The translations under genes and the position numbers were made by a program. A stretch of 64,000 bases of DNA. It comes from CAYYFX01 sp964571855. Its GTDB lineage: Bacteria; ARS69. The stretch spans positions 1 to 64,000 of the forward strand of contig CAZNDO010000001.1 of the NCBI GenBank assembly GCA_964571855.1, read 5' to 3'. The notes below the pieces were generated by a model. The model was not told the DNA's origin and made no database searches. It was given only the letters and a program-made list of their open reading frames with translations. Positions 25,313 to 34,488 of this stretch are shown here, one piece after another; position 1 is the first letter of the stretch, and each line of letters starts with the position of its first letter.

Positions 25313-28096
25313 CTACGGATCCGATCGATCCTCCAGTTCGCGACGGGCCGGCGCGAAGCCGGCGTCGATCTCGAGTGCGCGCCGAAGGGCCGCGCGCGAC
25401 TCCGCCTCGCGTCCCGCCTCGCGCTCGGCAAGACCGAGCCGGTAGGCATGCACCGGGTCCCGGGGATCCGCGTCCATCGCCGCCCGCAGCAGGCGCGCCG
25501 CCGCGTCCGGTGCGCCGGCCCGAAGCGCCCCGAGCGCCTCCGCGGACCAGGAACGTGCGGCCGCCGCGGCCAGCGAGGCGCGTGCGCGCTCGTCGCGGAC
25601 GCCGCCCACATCGGCCGCCGCGCAAGCCGCGACGAGCGCCGCGGCCCCGAGCACGGGCCACCCGGCAAAGACGACGCGGAGGTCGCGCCGCTCCGGCGGC
25701 AGCGGGGGAATGCGCGGCAGACCGCGGCGTGAACCGAGCGCAAGTGATAGCAAGCAGGTTGCAATGACCGAGATCCATGCGCCGGTTTGCACAGCGCTCG
25801 ACATATAGCGCACCGTGATGCTCTGGACGCCCGCCGGCACCGCGACGCCCGCGAACAACCCGTCCACGCGCACCACCGGAAGGTGCATCCCGTCTGACGC
25901 GAACGCGTGCCACCCCGGATCCCAGCTTTCGGAGAGCACGAGGATGGAGTCGTGCTCCCGCGACGCGGAAGCTTCCCAGCGCCCCGGCCCGGTCTCGCGC
26001 GCGGACGCCGGCTCGTCGGCCCGGCCCTGCTCGCGTGCGGGTGGCCACCCCGGAGGCACGGACTCCAGCAGCGAGCGAGCGCGCGGATCGTGGTCCTTCG
26101 CCCGCACGACGGTCAGCAACTCCGCGCGCGGGAGCACGGTCCACGCGGAGGCCCAGCGGGCGCGTGGCAGCGGATCCGCGTTCCGGGAGACGAACAGGTC
26201 GCCGGGCAGCGCGCGCGCCTCCCAGCCCTCGCCTCCGATTCCGGCACCCGAGGACAGCACCGCGTCGAGCGAGAGCAGATCGGCCTGCGCTTCCGTCAGA
26301 TCGGGCCGCGGCGCCGCGCCGGGACGATCCGGCAGCCCCATCCACTCCAGCCACGCGCGCGGCGGCAGCGACGTGAACCCCTCCCCCGAGTCCACGCCGA
26401 ACAGCAACTGGCTGTTCGGCGTGAGCGCCCAGGTGACCGTGGCGTACGACGCCTCGTTCCCCCGCCACGCCGGGGTCACGAAATCGACGCGCGGGATCCC
26501 GGGGCCGCGGGTCCAGATCTCATCGAGACCCTGCCGGAAGATGCGCGGGCGCGGCTCGGCGGGGGCCAGCGCCGCCACCGCGGGCGGCGGGGTTCGCAGC
26601 ACGGACGCGGGCACGACCGGGTTGAAGCCCCGGCCCCACGACCAGAGGTCCACCGCGAGAACCAGCACGGGCAGGATGCCGGCCGCGGGCGGGACACGAC
26701 GCAGTGCGAACGGCACGAGCGCGGCAAGAGCGGCCGCCGCCGCGGCCCACGCGCGCCGCGAGGCCTCGCCCGCCGTTGCGGTGATGTCCGCGAGCTGCGC
26801 CGCCCAGGCCCGTCCCGTGGCCGCCAGGTGCGGATCGGGGGAGCGCGCGGGCGCCGACGCCAGGAAGGCCGCGGCGACCAGCACGAGCACGGCGGCCCCG
26901 CCGGCCGCGCAGGCGATGCGCCGCCGGCGCACGCTGGTTTCGCGGCGCAGCGCATCCAGGCCGAGCCCGGCGAGGACCGCGAGCGCGAGCGCCAGCAACA
27001 ACGAGAAGCGCGCGGGCAACCGCGTGGACTGCAGCACCGGGATCCACGCGAGGACGCGGTACACCGGCGTGAAGCGCCCGAGCATGAGCACGAAGGCCAG
27101 TGCGCCGGTCCCGGCCATCGCAACCGTGACGAGATCGTGACGCAACACGAGCGCCGCCACCGCCAGGGCCACCGTCACCGCCCCGGCGAACACGCAGGTC
27201 TCCGCGAAGTGGCTCCAGTCCGGGCCGGCCCAGTAGGTCCCGTCCACGGGGGTGCCGAACGTGTCGGGCGCGACAAGCGACGGCAGCTCCCACGGCCCGA
27301 ACGAACCGAACGTGAGGAACGACCAGTCCACCGCCCCCGCCCGCGGCGAGCGCGCGATGAGCTCCCGTGCCGGCAGCACCTGCACCGCGGCGAGCGCCGT
27401 GCCGAGCGCCAGCACGAGGGCGAGGCCGCCGGCGGCACCGGCGAGGCGGCGGGCCGACACGCCGGCACGCGCGGCGAGCAGCAGGGCGGCGAGCAGCGCG
27501 CACATGAGCGTGGCGTACGGATGCGCGCCGAGCAGCAGGCAGCCGAACGCGCCCGCGAGCAGCAGGGCGTCGCGCGGACGCCCGTCCGCCGCGCGCAGGA
27601 CGAGCCAACCCACCCACGGCGCCCAGGCCGCGCCGGTGAGCAGGTTGAAGTGCACGACATGGGTCACGAGGAACCCCGATCCCTCGAACGCCACGCCCGC
27701 GCAGACGGCCGCGATGCGGTCCGCCCCCGCGCGCCGCGCCAGGAGGTACGCCCCCGCCCCGGCGAACGCGAAGTGCAGCGCCACGCTCCAGGAGAAGGCG
27801 ACGGTCGCCGGCAGGAGCGAGAACAGCAGGAACGTGGGCGGGTACAGGGGGCCGGTCTGGGTCTCGGCGAACAGCGGATAGCCGGCGAACATGCCGGGGC
27901 ACCACGTGGCGAAGTGTCCCGCGCGCAGCTGCTCGAACCACCAGGCGCGGAACGTGAGGTTCTGCAGGCCGGTGTCGTAGAAGAAGAAGGTGGCGCCGCC
28001 GAGCGTGGCCGCCGGGAACAGCGCGAGGGCGAGCGCCGGGAACGCCAGCATCGCGAGCGCATCCGCGCGCCGCGGCGATCCCCTCACGCGGGACAT
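25313..28096 (-). CDS. YfhO-like polytopic membrane protein with C-terminal TPR repeats
   Basis: This 927-aa protein has about a dozen N-terminal transmembrane helices with the YfhO/GT-C-like patterns FYDTGLQNLTFRAWWFEQLRAGH and GPLYPPTFLLFSLLP. A large extracytoplasmic domain follows (residues ~480-790, containing SESWDPGWHA). After one more TM pair, a C-terminal region (DAAARLLRAAMDADPRDPVHAYRLGLAEREAG) forms about two TPR repeats. YfhO proteins are implicated in lipoteichoic acid or other surface glycan glycosylation; the substrate here is unknown. The start lies 6 bp after the VWA gene, so it is the last gene of the tatA-moaC operon. Confidence 0.82.
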   Translation of the reverse strand: MSRVRGSPRRADALAMLAFPALALALFPAATLGGATFFFYDTGLQNLTFRAWWFEQLRAGHFATWCPGMFAGYPLFAETQTGPLYPPTFLLFSLLPATVAFSWSVALHFAFAGAGAYLLARRAGADRIAAVCAGVAFEGSGFLVTHVVHFNLLTGAAWAPWVGWLVLRAADGRPRDALLLAGAFGCLLLGAHPYATLMCALLAALLLAARAGVSARRLAGAAGGLALVLALGTALAAVQVLPARELIARSPRAGAVDWSFLTFGSFGPWELPSLVAPDTFGTPVDGTYWAGPDWSHFAETCVFAGAVTVALAVAALVLRHDLVTVAMAGTGALAFVLMLGRFTPVYRVLAWIPVLQSTRLPARFSLLLALALAVLAGLGLDALRRETSVRRRRIACAAGGAAVLVLVAAAFLASAPARSPDPHLAATGRAWAAQLADITATAGEASRRAWAAAAAALAALVPFALRRVPPAAGILPVLVLAVDLWSWGRGFNPVVPASVLRTPPPAVAALAPAEPRPRIFRQGLDEIWTRGPGIPRVDFVTPAWRGNEASYATVTWALTPNSQLLFGVDSGEGFTSLPPRAWLEWMGLPDRPGAAPRPDLTEAQADLLSLDAVLSSGAGIGGEGWEARALPGDLFVSRNADPLPRARWASAWTVLPRAELLTVVRAKDHDPRARSLLESVPPGWPPAREQGRADEPASARETGPGRWEASASREHDSILVLSESWDPGWHAFASDGMHLPVVRVDGLFAGVAVPAGVQSITVRYMSSAVQTGAWISVIATCLLSLALGSRRGLPRIPPLPPERRDLRVVFAGWPVLGAAALVAACAAADVGGVRDERARASLAAAAARSWSAEALGALRAGAPDAAARLLRAAMDADPRDPVHAYRLGLAEREAGREAESRAALRRALEIDAGFAPARRELEDRSDP

Positions 28097-28102
28097 CCCG
28101 CG

Positions 28103-30307
28103 CTACGGAAGCCCGCGCCGGCGGCGGAGCCCCCACTCGGCCCCGAGCAGCGCCAGCAGGAGGAGGAAGAGCACCGGGCTTTCAAGGAAGGGCAGCTCCC
28201 GCACCGACCGGTCCGTGATGGGGCGCGGATCGAGGAGGTCCGGGATCTCCCCGGCCTGCGCCAGCGTGACGAACGCGCCGCCGGACTCGCGCGCGATCTC
28301 CCGCAGCATCTCGAAGTCCGGAGCGGGGTCCTCGAGCTCCATGCGGTACGGCGCCACGGTCATCTCGGAGTCGTCCGCGCCGAGCTCCGCGCCCTCGCGG
28401 CGCGCGCGCCCTTCGATCCGGTAGTCCCCCGGGGGCAACCCCGGCAGGCTGCCACGATAGCGTCCCCCCGCGAGGTCCACCAGCGAGATCTCCCGCGCCT
28501 TCTCGTCCGGCGTGCCCATGGGTCCGCGCACGGTGGCGCGGACGTCGGCGCCGGGCACGGGACGGTAGTCGTCGTCCCACACCTGGCCCTCGAGGACGAC
28601 GCTCTCCGCGCCGTCGAACAGGTTCTTGACCGGCCGGATCATGACGGGCTTGAAGTCGTCGCGCGCCACGAGCCAGCGCACCGACCGCGACAGCAGCCGG
28701 CGCAGCGCGTCGCCGGAGCGGCCGGTTCCCCACAGGTACAGGTCCCAGCGCCAGTACGGCGCGCCCGCGATCGCGAGCACGCGCCCCTTCCCCTCCGCGC
28801 GCGTGGCCACGAGCACGAGCTCGTCGCGGTCGGCGCCGTCCAGCGCGCCGCGCACGAGGACCTTCGCGTCGGGACGCGGCGGTCCGAACGCGGGCGCGGA
28901 GTCGAGCGGCGGCATCTCCCGCCAGCGCGATACGTTGCGCTCCGGCTCCGGTTCCAGTTGCGTCACCGGATGGTTGCGCCCGATCTCGGTCAGGGACGGC
29001 AGGATCGCGCCGGTGCGCGGTCGCACGCGCAGGGGCGGCGCGGGCAGGATCTCCGCCAGCGCGCCGCCGGCGGGATCGAAGGATTCCGCCGGACCCATCA
29101 CGAGCAGCGCGCCGCCGCGCTCGCGCACGAAGCGCGCGAGGTCGTCCTGCCGCGCGCCGCCGAGCGCGGCGGGCGCGCAGTCCAGCAGCACGATCACGTC
29201 GCGCGCCGCGATGTCCGCCCACGACCCCGGCACCGGCGGCCCGCCCTTCCCGAGCCGCCCCGGGAACTCCGCCGCGGAGAGGATCACGGTCTCCACCGCC
29301 AGCGACACGTCCGACTCGAGCGCGCGCTTCACGTAGCGCAGCTCGAAGCCGGGACGTCCCGCGAGGAGGAGCACGTCGATCTTCTCGCGCAGCACGCGGA
29401 CCACGAACAGGTGCGCGTTGTTGTCCTCGGAGATCTCGCCGGGCACCGCGCGCGTCCACACGCGGTACCGGTGCAGCCCCTCGCGCGTGGGGCGGTAGTC
29501 CAGGTCCACGTCGCGCTCCGCGCCGCCGCCCGGCAGGCTCACCCGCGCGGAGTCCAGGACCGCGTCCCCCTCGGAGAGGTACACGGTCACGTCCCCCGCC
29601 GCGGCGCCGCGGGCGCGCAGCTTCGCGCGCACGGGCACGCGGTTGTCCACGTACGCCACGTTCGCCGCCTCCACCTCCGCCACCGAGAGATCCGTGACCG
29701 GGCCCTCGCCGCCCACGCCCACCGCGATGACGGGCACGCCGAGGCGCCGCGCCTCGTCGCGCGGGTCGGCGCCGACGTTGCCCGCGCCGTCGGAGAACAG
29801 CACGATCGCACCCGTAGTGCGCCGCTCGGTGCCGACCCCGCGCGCGAGCGCCCGCGCGAGGTCCGTGCGGTCGTCGCGCGGCGCGAGGTCGCCCCGCTCG
29901 TCCAGCGTGGTGGCCTCCGCGTCCGCGCCGAAGCGGTACACGTCCAGGGCCGCGCGCGCGGCGAGGCGACGCGGCAGGTCCCCGGCGAGCACGCCCCGCA
30001 GCCGGTCCGCGCGCGACGGCGGCTCGGCCGCGGCGCTGTCGGCCGCTTCCGGGAACGGGAACGACATGGACAGCGAGCCGTCCACGAGCACGGCCACGCG
30101 CGCCGGCCGCGTGCGCTCGTTCACGAACGACAGCACCGGATCCAGCAGCAGCAGGAGCACGAGCAGCACCGCGGCGACGCGCAGCACGAGCAGCGCGGCG
30201 CCGCGCCGCCCGCGGTAGGCCAGCACCGTGGCGCCGAGCAGCACGACGGCGGCCGCGACGACCCACACGCCCACCGGCTCCAGGAACCGCAGCGAGGCGC
30301 CATCCAT
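28103..30307 (-). CDS. VWA/BatA-like membrane protein with glutamine-amidotransferase-like domain
   Basis: This 734-aa protein has two N-terminal TM helices (residues ~12-60). A von Willebrand A-like segment follows, with MIDAS-type VLVDGSLSMSF at about 75-85 and later TDLARALA and VLFSDGAGNVGA. Next comes CARDB/Ig-like material (YVDNRVPVRAKLRA), then a class I glutamine-amidotransferase-like fold (LLLAGRPGFELRYVKRALE ... LLVMGPAESF). One C-terminal TM helix ends the protein. This layout is common in FCB and planctomycete genomes and is related to BatA/CoxE-type proteins. The function is undefined; a cell-envelope chaperone-like role is a guess. The ATG overlaps the sirtuin stop (TGATG). Confidence 0.85.
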   Translation of the reverse strand: MDGASLRFLEPVGVWVVAAAVVLLGATVLAYRGRRGAALLVLRVAAVLLVLLLLLDPVLSFVNERTRPARVAVLVDGSLSMSFPFPEAADSAAAEPPSRADRLRGVLAGDLPRRLAARAALDVYRFGADAEATTLDERGDLAPRDDRTDLARALARGVGTERRTTGAIVLFSDGAGNVGADPRDEARRLGVPVIAVGVGGEGPVTDLSVAEVEAANVAYVDNRVPVRAKLRARGAAAGDVTVYLSEGDAVLDSARVSLPGGGAERDVDLDYRPTREGLHRYRVWTRAVPGEISEDNNAHLFVVRVLREKIDVLLLAGRPGFELRYVKRALESDVSLAVETVILSAAEFPGRLGKGGPPVPGSWADIAARDVIVLLDCAPAALGGARQDDLARFVRERGGALLVMGPAESFDPAGGALAEILPAPPLRVRPRTGAILPSLTEIGRNHPVTQLEPEPERNVSRWREMPPLDSAPAFGPPRPDAKVLVRGALDGADRDELVLVATRAEGKGRVLAIAGAPYWRWDLYLWGTGRSGDALRRLLSRSVRWLVARDDFKPVMIRPVKNLFDGAESVVLEGQVWDDDYRPVPGADVRATVRGPMGTPDEKAREISLVDLAGGRYRGSLPGLPPGDYRIEGRARREGAELGADDSEMTVAPYRMELEDPAPDFEMLREIARESGGAFVTLAQAGEIPDLLDPRPITDRSVRELPFLESPVLFLLLLALLGAEWGLRRRRGLP

Positions 30308-31077
30308 CACGCGTCCGCCTCCGCGCGCCGGCGGAGCACGCGTTCCAGGAGCGCGGGCAGCACACCGCCCGCCGCCCCGCGGAGCGACACGTCGAAGTGC
30401 GCGGTCAGCTCGGTCTCCATGGGATTGACCTCGATCGTGAACGCGCCCGTCTCCGCCGCGTGCAACGGGATGCCGGCGGCGGGCCACACCGAGCTCGACG
30501 TGCCGACGGAGAGCGCCGCGTCGCTCCGCCGCGCCGCCGCCATCGCCCGCGCGAGCACGTCGCCCGGCAGCATCTCCCCGAACAGCACCACGGACGGCCG
30601 CAGGATGTCGCCGCACGCGCAGCGCGGCGGCAGCTCCCGCGCGGGATACGGGAACGGATCCTCCGTGTGCCCGCAGCCCGCGCGGCAATGCGCGCGCCAC
30701 AGCGAGCCGTGCACCTCGAGGACGCGCGCGGATCCGGCGCGCCGGTGGAGGCCGTCCACGTTCTGCGTGACGAGCGTGAACTCCTCGAACATCGGCTCCA
30801 TCCGGGCGAGGGCCGCGTGGCCGGGGTTGGGCTCCACGCCGCCCATGTTCGCGCGCCGCGCCTCGTAGAACTCCCACACCAGACGGGGGTTCCGGTCCAG
30901 CGCCTCCGGGGTGGCCACGTCCTCGATCCGGTACTGCTCCCACAGGCCGTGGTGCGTCCGGAACGTGGGCACCCCGCTCTCGGCGGAGATCCCGGCGCCG
31001 GTCAGCACGACGACGCGACGCGCGCCCGCCAGGACGGCGGCGGCGCGCTCGAAGGCGGCCTCGCCCGTGGCGGTCAT
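30307..31077 (-). CDS. cobB: Sirtuin NAD-dependent protein deacylase, class III signature
   Basis: This 256-aa Sir2 enzyme removes acyl groups from lysines using NAD. The NAD-binding motif GAGIS is at 27-31, followed by ESGVPTFR; QNVDGLH is at 105-111 and the catalytic His is H123 in EVHG. The zinc Cys are C131, C135, C153 and C155. Y71 and R74 (FYEARR) match the Tyr-x-x-Arg pair that makes SIRT5 and bacterial CobB accept succinyl- or malonyl-lysine, so desuccinylase activity is predicted. The ATG overlaps the moaB stop by 4 nt. Its place inside a molybdenum cofactor and Tat operon is unusual. Confidence 0.93.
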   Translation of the reverse strand: MTATGEAAFERAAAVLAGARRVVVLTGAGISAESGVPTFRTHHGLWEQYRIEDVATPEALDRNPRLVWEFYEARRANMGGVEPNPGHAALARMEPMFEEFTLVTQNVDGLHRRAGSARVLEVHGSLWRAHCRAGCGHTEDPFPYPARELPPRCACGDILRPSVVLFGEMLPGDVLARAMAAARRSDAALSVGTSSSVWPAAGIPLHAAETGAFTIEVNPMETELTAHFDVSLRGAAGGVLPALLERVLRRRAEADA

Positions 31078-31574
31078 CCGGGCGGGTGGCGGTCGCCGGC
31101 CCGGCCGCCGAGCACGGCCAGCGCGTGCGGCAGCAAAGGAACGATCGCTTCGAGGGACTGGACGGCGCCCTTCGGGCTCCCCGGGAGGTTCACCACGAGC
31201 GTGGCCCCGCGAATCCCGGCCACGCCGCGGGACAGCGCGGCGAACGGCGTGCGCAGGGCCCCCGCGGCCCGCACGTGCTCTGCCAGCCCCGGCGCCTCGC
31301 GCTCGATGACGCGGCGCGTGGCCTCCGGCGTGACGTCGCGCGGGGCGAACCCCGTGCCCCCCGCGGTCAGCACGAGGGGCACGCGCTCCTCGTCCGCCAG
31401 CCGGCGCAGCTCGGCCTCGATCGCCGGCCCTTCGTCCGGCAAGAGACGCGTCGCGGCCACCTCGCCGCCGGCCGCGGTCACGGCGGCGGCGAGCGCGGGG
31501 CCCGTGCCGTCGGGTCGTTCCCCGCGCGCCGAGCGATCGCTCACGACCACGATCGCCGCCCGCCATGCCGTCAC
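31074..31574 (-). CDS. moaB: MogA/MoaB-type molybdopterin adenylyltransferase
   Basis: This 166-aa protein has the MoCF-binding fold, with the diagnostic TAGGTGFAPRDVTPEAT and the following LVVNLPGSPKGAVQSLEAI. MogA adenylates molybdopterin before molybdenum insertion; MoaB is the close paralogue that has this role in some organisms. The GTG start at 31574 overlaps the moaC stop as GTGA. It is the third gene of the tatA-moaC-moaB-sirtuin operon. Confidence 0.9.
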   Translation of the reverse strand: MTAWRAAIVVVSDRSARGERPDGTGPALAAAVTAAGGEVAATRLLPDEGPAIEAELRRLADEERVPLVLTAGGTGFAPRDVTPEATRRVIEREAPGLAEHVRAAGALRTPFAALSRGVAGIRGATLVVNLPGSPKGAVQSLEAIVPLLPHALAVLGGRAGDRHPPG

Positions 31575-32053
31575 GCGCCGCCCGCCTTCCAGTCGCCCGA
31601 GCGCCCCCCGCGCTTCTCCAGCACGCGCACGCCGTCGATCCGCAGGCCGCGATCCACCGCCTTGAGCAGGTCGAACGCCGCGAGAAGCCCCACGGACACG
31701 GCGGTGAGCGCCTCCATCTCCACGCCGGTGCGCGCGGTGGCCGCGGCGGTGACGACGAGTCGAACGGTTCCCGCCTCCGGATCCGTCTCCACCTTCGCGT
31801 CGAGGTGATCCAGCGGCAGCGGATGGCAGAGCGGGATCAGCTCCGCGGTGCGCTTGGCCGCGCCGAGCGCGGCGAGTTGCACGGTGGGCGCGAAGTCGCC
31901 CTTGGGGAGCGTGCCGTCCGCGATGCGGCGGATGGTGTCCGGGGCGGCGTGCAGGAAGCCCTCCGCCACGGCGACACGCGCGGTCGGGCTCTTCGACGAG
32001 ACGTCGACCATTCGCACCCTCCCGTGGGGGTCGAGGTGCGAGAGGTCCTTCAC
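31571..32053 (-). CDS. moaC: Cyclic pyranopterin monophosphate synthase MoaC
   Basis: This 160-aa protein catalyses, after MoaA, formation of cyclic pyranopterin monophosphate, the first precursor of molybdenum cofactor. Family motifs are PKGDFAPTVQLAALGAAKRT, LIPLCHPLPL and GVEMEALTAVSVGLLAAFDLLKAVDRG, and the final segment KRGGRSGDW is typical. The GTG at 32053 has AAGGA upstream and overlaps the tatA stop (GTGA). No moaA is in the window. Confidence 0.95.
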   Translation of the reverse strand: MKDLSHLDPHGRVRMVDVSSKSPTARVAVAEGFLHAAPDTIRRIADGTLPKGDFAPTVQLAALGAAKRTAELIPLCHPLPLDHLDAKVETDPEAGTVRLVVTAAATARTGVEMEALTAVSVGLLAAFDLLKAVDRGLRIDGVRVLEKRGGRSGDWKAGGA

Positions 32054-32223
32054 TTGGGTTCCTTGGTCCTCTTCCCGCCGTCGTCCTCGCCGCTGAGCTC
32101 CTTGCGGAACTCCCGGATCCCCTGGCCGAGGCCGCGCATGAGCCCGGGGATCTTCGTCCCGCCGAACAGCACGAGGACGATCAAGGCGATGATCAGGAGT
32201 TCCTGGAATCCGATCTTGCCCAC
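32050..32223 (-). CDS. tatA: Twin-arginine translocase subunit TatA
   Basis: This 57-aa protein has one N-terminal TM helix (QELLIIALIVLVLFGGTKIP) followed by the amphipathic helix LMRGLGQGIREFRKELSG and a charged tail, the complete TatA/E form. It builds the pore that exports folded proteins, typically molybdoenzymes and other cofactor-bound enzymes. The GTG start at 32223 has GAGGGGGAG upstream. It is first in the operon and overlaps moaC by 4 nt, linking export of molybdoproteins with cofactor synthesis. TatC is not in the window. Confidence 0.93.
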   Translation of the reverse strand: MGKIGFQELLIIALIVLVLFGGTKIPGLMRGLGQGIREFRKELSGEDDGGKRTKEPK

Positions 32224-32327
32224 GACTCCCCCTCGGGAAAGGCGCCCGCGGGGTGCGTTCCCGCCCCGGCGCCGAAAGGACGTTCAAGGATCCGCCTTCG
32301 AATGGTGGAACGCAAGGCCCATTCCGG

Positions 32328-32333
32328 TAAGCT
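32328..32333 (+). promoter_or_regulatory. Possible -10 element
   Basis: TAAGCT lies 8 nt before the first in-frame ATG (32342) of the TPR lipoprotein gene. A GGAAC string 16 nt upstream (32307-32311) could be an ECF-type -35 core instead of a sigma-70 one. Either reading is weak alone. Confidence 0.3.
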
Positions 32334-32374
32334 GCGCGGCCATGGGGGGCTCCATGGGACGAGGGCGGGGCGGG

Positions 32375-34348
32375 ATGGGACGGCGGACGGCCGCGGGGAT
32401 CGCGGCGGCGGTCCTGCTGGCGCTGGCCGCGTGCTCGCGGACCCCCGAGCCCGACGGCGCGGCCGCCTGGCGGCGCCGCGGCCAGGATGCCGAGGCGTCC
32501 GGCCACCCGGATTCCGCCCTGGTCACCTACCGCGAGGCGGCGCGCCGGCATCCCACCGAGGCTTGGCCGTGGGCGGGCGTCGGCCGGGCCTGCGCGGCGC
32601 TCGGGCGCTTCGGCGAGGCATCCGAGGCGTTCCGGACCGCCGTGCGGTGGGACTCCACCGCCGTGGACGAGCGGGTCGCCCTGGCGCGGATCGCGCTGGA
32701 GGACGGACGCGCGACGGAGGCGCTGGACTGGCTGGACGCCGCCGCCGCGCACGTTGCGGAGGACGCGGGCCGCGCGGCCGTGCGGGCGCGGGCGCTCGCG
32801 GCGGTCGGACGGCACGGCGAAGCCGACGCGGTGCTCGCGCGCGCCGCCGCCGCCGCGCCGTCCGACCCGGCGGTGCTGGGGGCATCCGCGCGGGTGAAGG
32901 CCGCGGAGGGCGCGGTGGCCGACGCGCTCGTGGCGGTGGACGAGGCCATCGCGCTGCATCCGCGGAACGCCGCGCTGCACGAGGATCGCGCCGCCGTGCT
33001 CCTCGGCGTGACCGACACGACGGGCTGCCTGGAGTCGCTGCAGCGGGCGCTCGACGTGGAGCCGCGCCGGCCGCGCGCGCGCCGGCTCGCCGCGGAGCTC
33101 CTCCTCGCCACGGGCCGGTCCGACGAGGCGGAGCCGCACCTGCGACGCCTCCTGGAGGACGACCCGCTCGACGTGGCGGCGCTGGACGGCCTCGGCGCGA
33201 TCGCCCTGGCGCGCGGGGACCGCGAGGGAGCGCGCGTCGCGCTGGACCGTGCCATCGCGATCGACCCGGAGTTCGCGCCCGCGTACCTCGCGCTCGGGAG
33301 GATCGAGGCGGACGCGGGGCGCCGCGACGAGGCCGTGACGATGCTGCGCAAGGCGCGGGCGCGCGCGTCCCGGGATCCCGCGCTGTGGGCGGAGTGCAGC
33401 GTGGCGCTCGCGGAGCTGTACCTGCGGCTGGGCGAGGCCGCGAACGCGCACGAGGTGGCCGAGGCGATGCTGGAGCGCGACCCGCACTCCGTCGAGGGAC
33501 GCACGCTGCGGGCGCGGGCCCTGGCCGCGGGCGGGGCGGGACCCACGTCGGGCGAGGAGCTGGAGCGCCTCGCCCTGGATCCGGCCGCGTTGCCGTCGGA
33601 GCTGCGCGCGCACGCGCGCTGGCTCGTGGACCACGGCAACGCGGCCCGCGCGCTGGCCGGCCTGGACACGCTGGTGGTGGCGCACCCCGAGGACCTCGAG
33701 GCGCGCGTGCTGCGGGCGGAGGCGCTGATCGCCCTGGGGAAGCCGGACCCGGCGCGCTGGGCGCTGACCGCCGTCGTGGGCGAGGCGAGCCCGCCGGCCG
33801 CGGCGTACCGCATGCTGGCGGCGCTGCTCCTCGCGGAGGGACGCTTCGGCGAGGCGGCGCAGCGCGCGGCCGAGGGCGAGGCGATCGCGCCGGAGGACCC
33901 GGAACTGGCGCACCTGCACGGCGAGGCGGCGCGCGACGCCGGTGATCCGGATGCGGCGCGCGCGGCCTTCCAGCGCGAGCGCGACCTGGCGCCCGACCGC
34001 GTGGAGCCGTGGCTGGCCCTCGGCGACCTCGAACTGCGCGCCGGTCTCCCGGACGCGGCCCTCCCCTGGTTCGAACAGGCGCGCGCCCTCGACGCCACGG
34101 ACTGGCGGCCCTGGTGGTGGATCGCAAGGGCCCGGGCGGCCTCCGGGAATCCGATCGGGGCGATCGAGGCGTGTCGCGAAGCCCTCTCCCGGCGCGAGGA
34201 CGTGGCCGCCGTCCACTCCACCCTCGCGCGGCTCCTGGCGGACGCCGGCGCGCCCCGGGAGGACGTGGCGGAGCACGCGGCCCGGGCGGTGGAGCTGGAC
34301 CCCCGGGATACCGCCGCCCGGGATCTCCTGCGGCGGGCCCGCCGCTAG
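32375..34348 (+). CDS. TPR-repeat lipoprotein
   Basis: This 657-aa protein starts with a lipoprotein signal peptide (GRRTAAGIAAAVLLALAAC, lipid Cys at about residue 20). The rest is a long array of tetratricopeptide repeats; examples are GRFGEASEAFRTAVRWDS, GDREGARVALDRAIAIDPEF and PDAARAAFQRERDLAPD. The solenoid probably serves as an assembly or binding scaffold anchored in the outer or inner membrane. ATG 32375 gives the most typical signal peptide; ATG 32342 and ATG 32354 are in frame and possible. It diverges from the tatA operon. Confidence 0.85.
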   Translation: MGRRTAAGIAAAVLLALAACSRTPEPDGAAAWRRRGQDAEASGHPDSALVTYREAARRHPTEAWPWAGVGRACAALGRFGEASEAFRTAVRWDSTAVDERVALARIALEDGRATEALDWLDAAAAHVAEDAGRAAVRARALAAVGRHGEADAVLARAAAAAPSDPAVLGASARVKAAEGAVADALVAVDEAIALHPRNAALHEDRAAVLLGVTDTTGCLESLQRALDVEPRRPRARRLAAELLLATGRSDEAEPHLRRLLEDDPLDVAALDGLGAIALARGDREGARVALDRAIAIDPEFAPAYLALGRIEADAGRRDEAVTMLRKARARASRDPALWAECSVALAELYLRLGEAANAHEVAEAMLERDPHSVEGRTLRARALAAGGAGPTSGEELERLALDPAALPSELRAHARWLVDHGNAARALAGLDTLVVAHPEDLEARVLRAEALIALGKPDPARWALTAVVGEASPPAAAYRMLAALLLAEGRFGEAAQRAAEGEAIAPEDPELAHLHGEAARDAGDPDAARAAFQRERDLAPDRVEPWLALGDLELRAGLPDAALPWFEQARALDATDWRPWWWIARARAASGNPIGAIEACREALSRREDVAAVHSTLARLLADAGAPREDVAEHAARAVELDPRDTAARDLLRRARR

Positions 34349-34488
34349 CGCGGCCGCGGAGCCCCCAAGCCTCCGGCTCCGTTTCGTCGCTCAAGGCGAC
34401 ACCTCGGCCACCCGATTCCCCGGTGTGCCGGACGACCGATCGTTCGGTCCGCTGCGATCCTGAAAATCACCCCGGGGAGGGCGATTTC

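Noticed and set aside
25907..30868. Open frame of about 1650 codons on the plus strand over the YfhO-like and VWA genes
   Set aside because: Same GC-driven antisense effect. The minus-strand genes have membrane topology, VWA motifs and coupled starts, while the plus frame has none.
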